From: Aeriscardovia sp040773385
GTDB taxonomy: Bacteria > Actinomycetota > Actinomycetes > Actinomycetales > Bifidobacteriaceae
DNA length: 12,860 bases
Direction of reading: 5' to 3'
Assembly: GCA_040773385.1 (NCBI GenBank)
Contig: JAXGWH010000041.1
Location: forward strand, 1-12,860
Under the pieces are notes generated by a model, which was not told the DNA's origin, ran no database searches, and saw only the letters and a list, made by a program, of their open reading frames with translations. This document shows, piece after piece, positions 1 through 6,041 of the stretch. Both the position numbers and the translations under genes were made by a program. Position 1 is the stretch's first letter. Every line of letters starts with the position of its first letter.

Positions 1-313
1 CCGATGCCTGCCTGACGAGCGACTGCTGCGAGAAGGCGGTGAGCATGACGACAGGCGCGATGCCCTCGCTCGTGATGGTCTTGGCGGCGGTGATGCCGTC
101 CATGCCGGGCATCTTCACGTCCAGGATGACGACATCCGGATCCGTCTTGCGGGCAAGATCGATCGCCTCCTGACCGTTGGCGGCCTCACCCACCACGTTG
201 TAGCCGGCAGATCTGAGCGACTCGACGATATCAAGACGGATCAGCGCCTCATCCTCGGCCACGACGACCTTGCGACCGGCCCCGTCGTTCTCGTCGCTGC
301 TCTGATTCACCAC
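1..313 (-). CDS. pdtaR: PdtaR-like response regulator (receiver domain, 3' part outside window)
   Basis: The protein is cut by the left edge; about 104 N-terminal residues are visible. They form a receiver domain: a beta strand ending in the acidic cluster AEDEALIR, the phospho-acceptor Asp in VVILDVKMPGMDG, and the conserved Thr in VVMLTAFSQ. The AEDEALIR start and the IAPVVMLTAFSQQ block closely resemble mycobacterial PdtaR (Rv1626). In that family the receiver is followed by an RNA-binding ANTAR domain and is phosphorylated by the kinase PdtaS. Neither the ANTAR part nor a kinase is visible here, so that role is inferred. I chose the GTG at 313 because GAGGAG (320-325) lies six bases upstream. 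An in-frame GTG at 310 and an ATG at 337 are alternatives; the ATG has AAGAGG directly abutting it, which is a poor spacing. Neighbours such as pyk, rpsA, coaE and uvrB fit the actinobacterial context of pdtaR. Confidence 0.8.
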   Translation of the reverse strand, partial: MVNQSSDENDGAGRKVVVAEDEALIRLDIVESLRSAGYNVVGEAANGQEAIDLARKTDPDVVILDVKMPGMDGITAAKTITSEGIAPVVMLTAFSQQSLVRQAS

Positions 314-355
314 GATTGTCTCCTCTGACACGTGCATCCTCTTCGATGAGGACTG

Positions 356-379
356 CCACGGGAAACATCCGCCCCGTGG
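356..379 (-). other. Leader hairpin upstream of the response-regulator gene
   Basis: CCACGGG (356-362) and CCCGTGG (373-379) are a perfect 7-bp inverted repeat with a 10-base loop. It would lie in the 5' untranslated part of the response-regulator mRNA if transcription starts near 396. There is no U-run, so it is not an obvious terminator. The role is unknown; it could stabilise the message or control translation. Confidence 0.35.
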
Positions 380-380
380 T

Positions 381-397
381 ACAAACGTTTGCAAACC
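381..397. promoter_or_regulatory. CG-centred palindrome, candidate LacI-family operator
   Basis: The 10-bp perfect palindrome CAAACGTTTG (382-391) is followed by a further CAAAC. The AAACGTTT core with a central CG is typical of LacI/PurR-family operators. It sits just downstream of a TATACT -10-like hexamer for the minus-strand response-regulator gene, where a bound repressor would block transcription. The family assignment is from resemblance only; no such regulator gene is in the window. Confidence 0.4.
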
Positions 398-402
398 ACA
401 CC

Positions 403-408
403 AGTATA
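403..408 (-). promoter_or_regulatory. -10 element of the response-regulator promoter
   Basis: On the minus strand this reads TATACT, a 5 of 6 match to the sigma-70 class -10 hexamer. It is 90 bases upstream of the GTG start and would give an mRNA leader of roughly 80 bases. No convincing -35 element is seen at normal spacing. Confidence 0.45.
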
Positions 409-550
409 GCGCACTGACGCGGATCATCAGGAGAGCACGCCCGCCGCCCGGCGACCTGCGCCTGAGGGCGCGCCCAGTCGGTCTTTCCCCGATTTCCCCG
501 TCGGCACAGTGTCTGCAGGGTCTCTTTCCGATGGCGCGGAGCCTTCCCTT

Positions 551-575
551 CCCGCACAGAATCTTCTCCTGCGGG
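551..575 (-). terminator. Hairpin downstream of tRNA-Leu
   Basis: CCCGCA (551-556) and TGCGGG (570-575) form the outer stem, and AGAA/TTCT adds an inner stem. The structure begins about ten bases after the mature 3' end of the tRNA on the minus strand. It lacks a U-tract, as many high-GC actinobacterial terminators do, so it may stop transcription or guide 3' processing. Confidence 0.45.
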
Positions 576-584
576 ACTTTCCCG

Positions 585-658
585 TACCCCGGGAGGGACT
601 CGAACCCTCAACACGCAGATTTTGAGTCTGCTGCCTCTACCAATTGGGCTACCGGGGC
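585..658 (-). tRNA. tRNA-Leu(CAA), short variable loop
   Basis: A 74-base cloverleaf reads on the minus strand. The acceptor stem GCCCCGG/CCGGGGT has a G-U pair at 1-72, and the discriminator is A73. The D arm has a 3-bp stem GCC/GGC and a loop with GG. The anticodon stem is GCAGA/TCTGC with loop CTCAAAA, giving anticodon CAA at 622-624 (codon UUG). The variable region is only GTGTT, and the T arm is GAGGG/CCCTC with TTCGAGT. The 3' CCA is not encoded. The D arm resembles those of class II leucine tRNAs, but the long variable arm normal for bacterial tRNA-Leu is missing. The fold is certain; the amino acid follows from the anticodon and A73. Confidence 0.92.
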
Positions 659-669
659 ATGACGCCGTC

Positions 670-675
670 AGTTTA
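670..675 (-). promoter_or_regulatory. -10 element of the tRNA-Leu promoter
   Basis: TAAACT on the minus strand lies 11 bases before the mature tRNA 5' end, a normal distance for a tRNA promoter. It fits the actinobacterial TANNNT pattern. A TTGGCA at 696-701 is a possible -35, but its spacing of 20 bases is long. Confidence 0.4.
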
Positions 676-750
676 CGCCGTGCGGGCAACCATCCTGCCA
701 ACCGCTTGGTGTCGCATGCCGGCCGTCAGCCCCATCGTCGCATACAGACA

Positions 751-830
751 GGCACAGGATTGTTCTAGCCCGAACGCGATTGTTCAAACCGGTACACGAT
801 TGTTCTAGCCCGCACGCGATTGTTCTAGTA
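751..830. repeat. Four tandem 20-bp repeats upstream of the Nudix gene
   Basis: Units 751-770, 771-790, 791-810 and 811-830 repeat with an exact 20-bp period. The core GATTGTTC is identical in all four (758, 778, 798, 818). It is preceded by AC and two variable bases, and followed by TAGCC in units 1 and 3, AAACC in unit 2 and TAGTA in unit 4. The period is close to two helical turns, so all units face the same side of the DNA. The last unit runs into the probable -10 element of the Nudix gene, which suggests a cooperative operator array. I do not recognise the regulator. Confidence 0.85.
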
Positions 831-831
831 T
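826..831 (+). promoter_or_regulatory. -10 element of the Nudix gene promoter
   Basis: TAGTAT matches the TANNNT pattern and overlaps the end of the fourth 20-bp repeat. It would give a 5' leader of about 45 to 50 bases. Nothing close to TTGACA is found 16 to 18 bases upstream, which would suit a promoter that depends on an activator bound to the repeats. Confidence 0.4.
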
Positions 832-855
832 GGACGCATACGGCCCTCCGACGCG

Positions 856-879
856 GGAGGGGCGCCCCTCCTGAAGGAG
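856..879 (+). promoter_or_regulatory. Competing hairpins over the Nudix ribosome binding site
   Basis: Bases 856-871 are a perfect 16-bp palindrome, GGAGGGGC followed by GCCCCTCC. Its last four bases, CTCC (868-871), can instead pair with GGAG of the ribosome binding site (876-879) across a TGAA loop. The two pairings exclude each other, so this leader could expose or hide the binding site. This is a reading of complementarity only, without an energy calculation. Confidence 0.4.
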
Positions 880-883
880 ATGC

Positions 884-1594
884 ATGATGGCGTCTGATGA
901 GACTTTCCGACCTTTCGATCCGTGGCGCGTGCCGCCCGTTCATGAAGATTCGCGCGAGCAGATCCTCGACTCGTATTACTTCCAGGTCGACAAGGTCCGG
1001 CTCCACGCCGCCAAGGCGGGCAGCTTCGACCGCACGATCATCCACACGAAGCGGGGTGAGACGGTCGGCATCTTCGCCATCGGCGGCGACGGCAAGATCC
1101 CGTTCATCGAGCAGTACCGCATCCCCACGCACCGCTGGACGCTTGAGATCCCTGCCGGACACGAGACCACACCGAACTCCGACCCGATGCAGACCGCCCA
1201 TGAGCGTCTGCGCGCCGAGGCGGGGCTGACCGCGCACAACATGCGCCAGATCATCCGTTTCATCAACACGCCGAGCTATTCGACGCATTACACGTCGATC
1301 TTCCTCGCCACCGGCCTGCGCGACGTCTCGCGCGAGCTCAAGGGCGTGGACATGCGCCGCTCCTCCATCCGCTGGCTCACCCTCGACGAGGCCTACAACA
1401 TGGTGCTCTCGGGCAGCATCCTCGACGCCAAGACGGTGATCGCCGTCCTGCGTGCCAAGACCCGCCTGTCCGCCACGGACCTCGACGTGCTCGCCGATAT
1501 GTCGAACCGCCCGTTCGAGGGCGAGGACTTCGACGGCTCCGCCGATGAGTCCGACGCACAGATCCGTGAGGCGCTGGAGCACGCCGCGAACTGA
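884..1594 (+). CDS. Nudix-fold protein related to ADP-ribose pyrophosphatase, degenerate Nudix box
   Basis: The protein has 236 residues. The layout resembles ADP-ribose pyrophosphatases (NudF type), which hydrolyse ADP-ribose to AMP and ribose 5-phosphate: residues 32-90 carry a beta-rich N-terminal part (IFAIGGDGKIPFIEQYR, then LEIPAGHE), and residues 91-115 cover the Nudix box region. In the box the usual RExxEE core reads ERLRAEAGL: Arg-Glu is reversed and one metal-binding Glu is Ala, leaving E112. The GE of the upstream half is also missing. Catalysis is therefore doubtful. The tail after residue 195 is acidic. AAGGAG (874-879) precedes ATG codons at 884 and 887; spacing favours 887, which would remove one Met. 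The gene stands alone with its own promoter region and terminator. NrtR-type Nudix regulators also have corrupted boxes, but I see no C-terminal winged helix resembling theirs. Confidence 0.85.
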   Translation: MMASDETFRPFDPWRVPPVHEDSREQILDSYYFQVDKVRLHAAKAGSFDRTIIHTKRGETVGIFAIGGDGKIPFIEQYRIPTHRWTLEIPAGHETTPNSDPMQTAHERLRAEAGLTAHNMRQIIRFINTPSYSTHYTSIFLATGLRDVSRELKGVDMRRSSIRWLTLDEAYNMVLSGSILDAKTVIAVLRAKTRLSATDLDVLADMSNRPFEGEDFDGSADESDAQIREALEHAAN

Positions 1595-1614
1595 ACTTCA
1601 AACGGGCCATCGTC

Positions 1615-1672
1615 AAACCGCACCTGCGATGATCACCTCAACAGTGGGGTGGTAACCGCCGGTGCGGTTTTT
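1615..1672 (+). terminator. Rho-independent terminator of the Nudix gene
   Basis: AAACCGCACC (1615-1624) pairs perfectly with GGTGCGGTTT (1661-1670) and runs into a stretch of five T (1668-1672). The 36-base loop is long. It begins 20 bases after the Nudix stop codon. Confidence 0.8.
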
Positions 1673-1784
1673 CGTATCCGGGACGCCTGAGATACCGGGG
1701 CACTCCGACACAGGGTGCTCTTACGGGAATGGCACGGCACGGAACGACTCGACACGGATGCACGCACACGGGAATATCCCGCAC

Positions 1785-1832
1785 AAAAAGAAACCGCGCA
1801 CCGACAGATCCGAAGACCCATCGGTACGCGGT
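1785..1832 (-). terminator. Rho-independent terminator of pyk
   Basis: On the minus strand, ACCGCGTACCGA and TCGGTGCGCGGT form a 12-bp stem with one G-U pair (arms 1821-1832 and 1793-1804). A T-rich tract follows, TTTCTTTTT (1785-1793). It lies about 70 bases after the pyk stop codon. Confidence 0.85.
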
Positions 1833-1901
1833 AGGCACGAGGTCGTTGATCCAGAGGCCGGTTGGGGTCTCAATCACGCGATCATGCTGAGATCACCTGT
1901 C

Positions 1902-3341
1902 TCAGGCGACGGTGTGCAGGATGACCTGCTCGTTGCCCTCGACCAGATCGCCTTTCTCCGAGAGGGAGACGACGATCTGGTCGCCGGCCTTGACGGCGCC
2001 GTTGGCCTTGAGCTTGCTGTCGACCTCGGCGAGCAGCTCCTCACGGGACAGCTCGGAGGCCTTCTTGTCGCTCATGACGGCGGTGGTGCCCCAGCTGAGG
2101 GTGATCCAGCCGAACGTGTGCTCGTTGGTGGTGAAGCCGTAGATGTCGGCCTTCGGGCGCAGACGGGAGATCTGATGGACGGCGTCACCGTTCTCGGTGA
2201 AGGTGACGATGGCCTTGGCGTCCACGTTCTTCGCCAGCTCGTTGGCGGAGAAGGCGGTGGCACCGCCGTTGGACAGGTCCAGATCCTCGGCCTTGAGCTG
2301 CGGGATGTAGTTGTAGCCGTGCTCGGAGGCGTAGTTCGAGATGCGGCGCATGGCGCTGATGGTCTCGATCGGGTACTCGCCGACGGCGGTCTCATTGGAG
2401 GTCATGGTGGCGTCGGCGCCGTTGAGGATGGCCTCGGCGCAATCAGAGGCCTCGGCGCGGGTCGGGATCGGGAAATGGACCATGGAGCCCATGACCTCGG
2501 TGGCGACGATGACCGGCTTGGCGTACTTGCGGCACAGCTCGATGCAGCGGCGGGTGACCAGCGGGACCTGCTCGAACGGCATCTCGACGGCCATATCACC
2601 ACGGGCGACCATGATGCCGTCGAAGGTCTTGACGATCTCCTCGAGGTTCTCCACGGCCTGCGGCTTCTCGATCTTGGCGACGATCGGGACGCGGCGGCCC
2701 TCCTCATCCATGATCTCGTGGGCGCGCTCGATGTCCTTGGCGGAGCGGACGAACGACATGGCGATGATGTCCGCGCCCTCCTTGACGGCCCAGTGCAGAT
2801 CGGCCTTATCCTTCTCGGTGAGCGCCGGCAGCGAGACGGCGACGCCCGGAAGGTTGATGCCCTTGTGGGAGGAGACCGGCCCGGCGACGGTGACCTTGGT
2901 GTGCACCTGGTTGCCCTCGACGGAGGTGACCTCGAGCTGGACCTTGCCGTCATCGATGAGCAGCGGGTCGCCCGGACGGCAGTCCTGGGCGATGCCCTCG
3001 TAGGTGCAGCCGGTGTGGGTCTCGTCGCCGACGATGGACTTGTCACCGATGATGGTGAACTCCTGGCCCTCCTTGAGGGTCACCTGGTCCTTGCCTTCGG
3101 CGTTCTTCTTGAACCAGCTGCAACGGATCTTCGGGCCCTGGATATCGACCAGGATGGCGTTGTTGCGGCCGGCCTCCTTGGCGGCACGACGAAGATTCTT
3201 GTAGTTGGTGTCGTGCTCCTCGACCGTGCCATGGGAACGGTTGAGACGGGCGACATCCATACCAGCCTTGATCTCTGCGAGAGCCTTGTCATAGCCCTCG
3301 ACAGCCGGGCCCTGGGTATCGATGATCTTGCCTTTGCGCAT
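1902..3341 (-). CDS. pyk: Pyruvate kinase
   Basis: The protein has 479 residues, a normal bacterial length. It transfers phosphate from phosphoenolpyruvate to ADP in the last step of glycolysis. Visible family blocks are the N-terminal KIIDTQGPA, RLNRSHG (residues 32-38), DIQGPKIR (66-73), the catalytic KIEKPQAVENL, MVARGDMAVEMP, PVIVATEVMGSM and SNETAVGEYP (variant of the usual SGETA), followed by the C-terminal alpha/beta domain. Lys at residue 71 where potassium-dependent enzymes have Glu, with Ile67 and Gln68, matches the potassium-independent subgroup. The ATG at 3341 is chosen because AGGGAG (3351-3356) lies nine bases upstream and the family motifs begin directly after it; the reading frame stays open further upstream without support. 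The gene is alone between a TAGAAT promoter element and a strong terminator. Confidence 0.95.
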   Translation of the reverse strand: MRKGKIIDTQGPAVEGYDKALAEIKAGMDVARLNRSHGTVEEHDTNYKNLRRAAKEAGRNNAILVDIQGPKIRCSWFKKNAEGKDQVTLKEGQEFTIIGDKSIVGDETHTGCTYEGIAQDCRPGDPLLIDDGKVQLEVTSVEGNQVHTKVTVAGPVSSHKGINLPGVAVSLPALTEKDKADLHWAVKEGADIIAMSFVRSAKDIERAHEIMDEEGRRVPIVAKIEKPQAVENLEEIVKTFDGIMVARGDMAVEMPFEQVPLVTRRCIELCRKYAKPVIVATEVMGSMVHFPIPTRAEASDCAEAILNGADATMTSNETAVGEYPIETISAMRRISNYASEHGYNYIPQLKAEDLDLSNGGATAFSANELAKNVDAKAIVTFTENGDAVHQISRLRPKADIYGFTTNEHTFGWITLSWGTTAVMSDKKASELSREELLAEVDSKLKANGAVKAGDQIVVSLSEKGDLVEGNEQVILHTVA

Positions 3342-3409
3342 GTGAAATAACTCCCTCACGTGACGTGATGGTTGGGGCCGGCGGCGCACCTCCGGCCGAT
3401 AACGCTCTG

Positions 3410-3415
3410 ATTCTA
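3410..3415 (-). promoter_or_regulatory. -10 element of the pyk promoter
   Basis: TAGAAT on the minus strand is a 5 of 6 match to the -10 consensus, and its nearest base is 69 positions before the pyk start. The -35 region is GC-rich and has no clear TTGACA-like hexamer. Confidence 0.45.
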
Positions 3416-3512
3416 CCGCACCCGGGGGGCAAGCCGGGCCCGCGCGTCGTCCGGTGAAATATCGATGAAACACGGTCGTCACGCCCTTGTGAACGCTCAC
3501 ACAACAGGGCCG

Positions 3513-3566
3513 GGGACGGCGGCTCCGCCGCCCTGGACCGCCTGGGCCGGCACTAGTTGCCGGCCC
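3513..3566 (-). terminator. Two tandem GC-rich hairpins downstream of uvrB
   Basis: In the order met by uvrB transcription, the first hairpin has perfect 9-bp arms TGCCGGCCC (3558-3566) and GGGCCGGCA (3544-3552) with a 5-base loop. The second (3513-3533) has CGGCG/CGCCG with flanking GGG/CCC. Neither is followed by a U-run. Paired hairpins without U-tracts are common at high-GC actinobacterial 3' ends. Both lie in the 285-base uvrB-pyk gap, upstream of the pyk promoter. Confidence 0.55.
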
Positions 3567-3626
3567 GTGTCGACCATCACCGATGACGGCCCCGTGCATG
3601 GACCGGACCTTCCGCACAGCGCGGGC

Positions 3627-5828
3627 TCACTTCTTGGCGTCGACCATCGCCTTCAGCTCGCGGCGCAGGTCGCGGATCTCATCACGGATCCTCGCGGCGA
3701 ACTCGAACTGCAGGTCGTGGGCCGCCTGGCGCATCTTCGCATCGAGGTCGCGGATGAGCCTGTCGAGGTCCTCGGCGGGCATGCCGGCCTTGCGCAGCTG
3801 CTCGTGGCGCTCGTCCATCTCCCTCTGGTCCTCGGCGGGGATGCCGAAGTGCGTGTTCGCCGCCGAGCCGGAGTTGCGGTAGCCGCCTTTGAGCAGGTCC
3901 TTTGTCTCCACCTCCTCGCGGGCGATCATGTCGGTCACGTCGGTGATCTTCTTCTTGAGCGGGCGCGGGGTGATGTGGTGCTCTTTGTTGAACCGCTCCT
4001 GGATCGAGCGGCGGCGGGCGGTCTCGGAGATCGCCCGGTCCATCGAGTCGGTATGGCTGTCGGCATACATGATGACCGTGCCGTGCGGGTTGCGGGCGGC
4101 ACGGCCGATCGTCTGGATGAGCGAGCGGTACGAGCGCAGGAAGCCCTCCTTGTCCTCGTCGAGGATGGCCACGAGCGAGACCTCGGGCAGGTCGAGGCCC
4201 TCGCGCAGCAGGTTGATGCCCACGATGCAGTCGATCTTGCCCTCGCGCAGCTGGCGCAGCAGCTCCACGCGCTTGAGCGTGTCGATGTCGGAGTGCAGGT
4301 AGCGCACCTTCACCCCGTGGTCGAGCAGGTAATCGGAGAGGTCCTCGGCCATCTTCTTCGTCAGCGTGGTGACGAGCACGCGCTCATGCCGTTCCACACG
4401 CTCGTTGATCTCGTCAAGCAGGTCGTCGATCTGGCCCTTGGTCGGGCGCACCTCGATCTTCGGGTCGAGCAGGCCGGTGGGACGGATGATCTGCTCGACC
4501 ACCCCATCGCTGCGGTCCAGCTCAAAATCGCCGGGCGTGGCCGACATGTAGAGCGTCTGGCCGATGCGGTCCTCGAACTCGTCGAACTTGAGAGGACGGT
4601 TGTCGAGCGCGCTGGGCAGGCGGAAGCCGTACTGTACGAGCGTGCGCTTGCGGGAGCGGTCGCCGTTGTACATGGCACCGATCTGCGGGACGGTGACATG
4701 CGACTCGTCGATGATGAGCAGGAAGTCGTCGGGGAAGAAGTCGAGGAGCGTATTGGGCGGGGTGCCGGGCGCGCGCTGGTCAAAGTGGCGGGAATAGTTC
4801 TCGATACCGCTGCACGAGCCGATCTGGCTGATCATCTCCAAATCATAGGTGGTGCGCTGCTGCAGGCGCTCGGCCTCGAGGAGCTTGCCCTCCTTCTTGA
4901 ACTTGGCGACCTGCCCGTCGAGCTCGGCCTGGATGGTCTTGACCGCATGCTTCGTGCGCTCGGGCCCGTTGGCGTACTGTGTGGCCGGGAAGATCTGGAC
5001 CTGCTCCTCCTCGCGGATCTCGTCGCCGGTGACCGGGTTGAGAAGCGCGATGCGGTCGATCTCGTCGCCGAAGAACTCGATGCGGATGGCGTTCTCCTCG
5101 TAGACCGGGATGATCTCGATGGTGTCGCCGCGCACGCGGAACGTGCCGCGGGTGAACGCCACGTCGTTGCGCTTGTACTGCATGGAGACAAACTTGCGCA
5201 GCAGGCGCTGGCGGTCCACCTCCTCGCCCTCCTTGAGGAAGAGCATCTGTTTGGCGTATTCCTGCGGGGTGCCCAGGCCGTAGATGCACGAGACGGTGGC
5301 GACCACCACGCAGTCGCGCCGTGTCAGAAGGCTCGCCGTGGTGGCGTGGCGCAGACGCTCCACGTCGTCATCGATGTCGGAATCCTTCTCGATGTACGTG
5401 TCGGTCTGGGGGATGTAGGCCTCGGGCTGGTAGTAGTCGTAGTACGACACGAAGTAGTTGACCGCGTTGTCGGGCATGAGCTCGCGCAGCTCGCTGCACA
5501 GCTGGGCGGCGAGGGTCTTGTTCGGCTCGATGATGAGGGTGGGCCGCTGCAGCTTCTCGATGACCCAGGCGGCCGTGGCCGTCTTGCCGGTGCCGGTGGC
5601 GCCCTGCAGCACCACGTCCTTCTCCCCCGACCGCAGGCGCCGTGCGATCTCGGCGATGGCCTGCGGCTGGTCGCCGGCCGGCTTGTACGGCGCCTTGACG
5701 ACGAACGGTTTGTTCGTGCGCACGATGCCGTGCGGGGCGAGCGGGTCGTCCTCGACCGGTTCGGGGACCATGTCCCAGTATTTCTCGGCGGATTTCGCTA
5801 TCGACCGTGTCGTCGTGCCGCTCGCCAT
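3627..5828 (-). CDS. uvrB: Excinuclease ABC subunit B
   Basis: The protein has 733 residues, a little longer than the usual 670 to 700 because about 35 poorly conserved residues precede the core. UvrB is the DNA-damage-verifying helicase of nucleotide excision repair; it receives damage from UvrA and recruits UvrC. Visible parts are Walker A GATGTGKT (76-83), the damage-probing beta-hairpin YYDYYQPEAYIPQTDTY (129-145), the DESH Walker B box (374-377), helicase motifs SATPGD (429-434) and QTIGRAARN (572-580), and a C-terminal UVR motif (about 688-723) that contacts UvrA or UvrC. GGAAGG lies about six bases before the chosen ATG; Met20 would be an internal alternative. A LexA box lies 81 bases upstream, so the gene is probably SOS-induced. 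coaE lies 213 bases upstream on the same strand, and some read-through from it is possible. Confidence 0.97.
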   Translation of the reverse strand: MASGTTTRSIAKSAEKYWDMVPEPVEDDPLAPHGIVRTNKPFVVKAPYKPAGDQPQAIAEIARRLRSGEKDVVLQGATGTGKTATAAWVIEKLQRPTLIIEPNKTLAAQLCSELRELMPDNAVNYFVSYYDYYQPEAYIPQTDTYIEKDSDIDDDVERLRHATTASLLTRRDCVVVATVSCIYGLGTPQEYAKQMLFLKEGEEVDRQRLLRKFVSMQYKRNDVAFTRGTFRVRGDTIEIIPVYEENAIRIEFFGDEIDRIALLNPVTGDEIREEEQVQIFPATQYANGPERTKHAVKTIQAELDGQVAKFKKEGKLLEAERLQQRTTYDLEMISQIGSCSGIENYSRHFDQRAPGTPPNTLLDFFPDDFLLIIDESHVTVPQIGAMYNGDRSRKRTLVQYGFRLPSALDNRPLKFDEFEDRIGQTLYMSATPGDFELDRSDGVVEQIIRPTGLLDPKIEVRPTKGQIDDLLDEINERVERHERVLVTTLTKKMAEDLSDYLLDHGVKVRYLHSDIDTLKRVELLRQLREGKIDCIVGINLLREGLDLPEVSLVAILDEDKEGFLRSYRSLIQTIGRAARNPHGTVIMYADSHTDSMDRAISETARRRSIQERFNKEHHITPRPLKKKITDVTDMIAREEVETKDLLKGGYRNSGSAANTHFGIPAEDQREMDERHEQLRKAGMPAEDLDRLIRDLDAKMRQAAHDLQFEFAARIRDEIRDLRRELKAMVDAKK

Positions 5829-5908
5829 CGTCGCCTTCCCCGTCCTCGTCTCGCCTGTCCCTCATCGCACCCCGCACAGGGCTCGATTTTTGGGATACCT
5901 TCAGATCA

Positions 5909-5920
5909 GAACATCTGTTC
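5909..5920. promoter_or_regulatory. LexA (SOS) box upstream of uvrB
   Basis: GAACATCTGTTC is a perfect match to the actinobacterial and Gram-positive SOS operator pattern GAAC-N4-GTTC. It lies 81 bases before the uvrB start, in a locally AT-richer promoter region. uvrB is a classical LexA target, so sequence and context agree. I could not place the -10 and -35 elements with confidence. Confidence 0.8.
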
Positions 5921-5988
5921 GATTCAGATACACTACTTTACAGAGGGCGGACGGCGATCCGAGACAGTATCGCCAAGAACGCAATATG

Positions 5989-6028
5989 CCTGTGAGTGAA
6001 TAGACGAACACACCTGTGAATAGACGGA
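5989..6028. repeat. Imperfect direct repeat between coaE and uvrB
   Basis: The words CCTGTGAGTGAATAGACG (from 5989) and CCTGTGAATAGACGG (from 6013) repeat 24 bases apart. The second copy lacks three internal bases. They lie just downstream of the coaE stop and are probably a local duplication. No function is evident. Confidence 0.5.
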
Positions 6029-6041
6029 GACAGTGGTTTTC

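Larger units (their letters stand above)
1595..1901. other. Convergent intergenic region between the Nudix gene and pyk
   Basis: This 307-base stretch holds two separate intrinsic terminators, one for each converging gene. I see no ORF with a ribosome binding site, no promoter and no RNA gene. A short TGAGA/TCTCA inverted repeat (about 1887-1905) overlaps the pyk stop codon. The bases between the two terminators (about 1675-1784) show no structure I can support. Confidence 0.7.

Noticed and set aside
356..379. ANTAR-target RNA in the leader of the response-regulator gene
   Set aside because: Known ANTAR targets are paired stem-loops with six-base loops. Here there is one hairpin with a ten-base loop.
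585..658. Integration (att) site at the tRNA 3' end
   Set aside because: I found no repeated copy of the tRNA 3' end in the window and no integrase.
751..830. The 20-bp repeats as a CRISPR array, origin iterons or LexA boxes
   Set aside because: There are no spacers and no cas genes. There is no DnaA box cluster or replication gene nearby. The left GAAC half-site needed for a LexA box is missing in all units at the right spacing.
884..1594. NrtR-type transcriptional regulator
   Set aside because: NrtR proteins combine a degenerate Nudix domain with a C-terminal winged helix. The C-terminal part here shows no such domain, and the N-terminal part looks like an ADP-ribose pyrophosphatase.
1662..3350. 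562-codon plus-strand frame opposite pyk
   Set aside because: It lies almost exactly over pyk, has biased low-complexity composition and no ribosome binding site, and begins inside the Nudix terminator.
3342..3617. 92-codon N-terminal extension of pyk
   Set aside because: The conserved pyruvate kinase N-terminus starts at 3341 with a ribosome binding site. The extension is Arg/Pro/Gly-rich and overlaps the promoter and the uvrB hairpins.
3465..5999. 844-codon open frame on the plus strand opposite uvrB
   Set aside because: It is the mirror of a strongly coding high-GC gene. Its translation is a monotonous Leu/Val/Asp/Gly/Arg composition with no domain, and it crosses the uvrB promoter and the uvrB-pyk gap.
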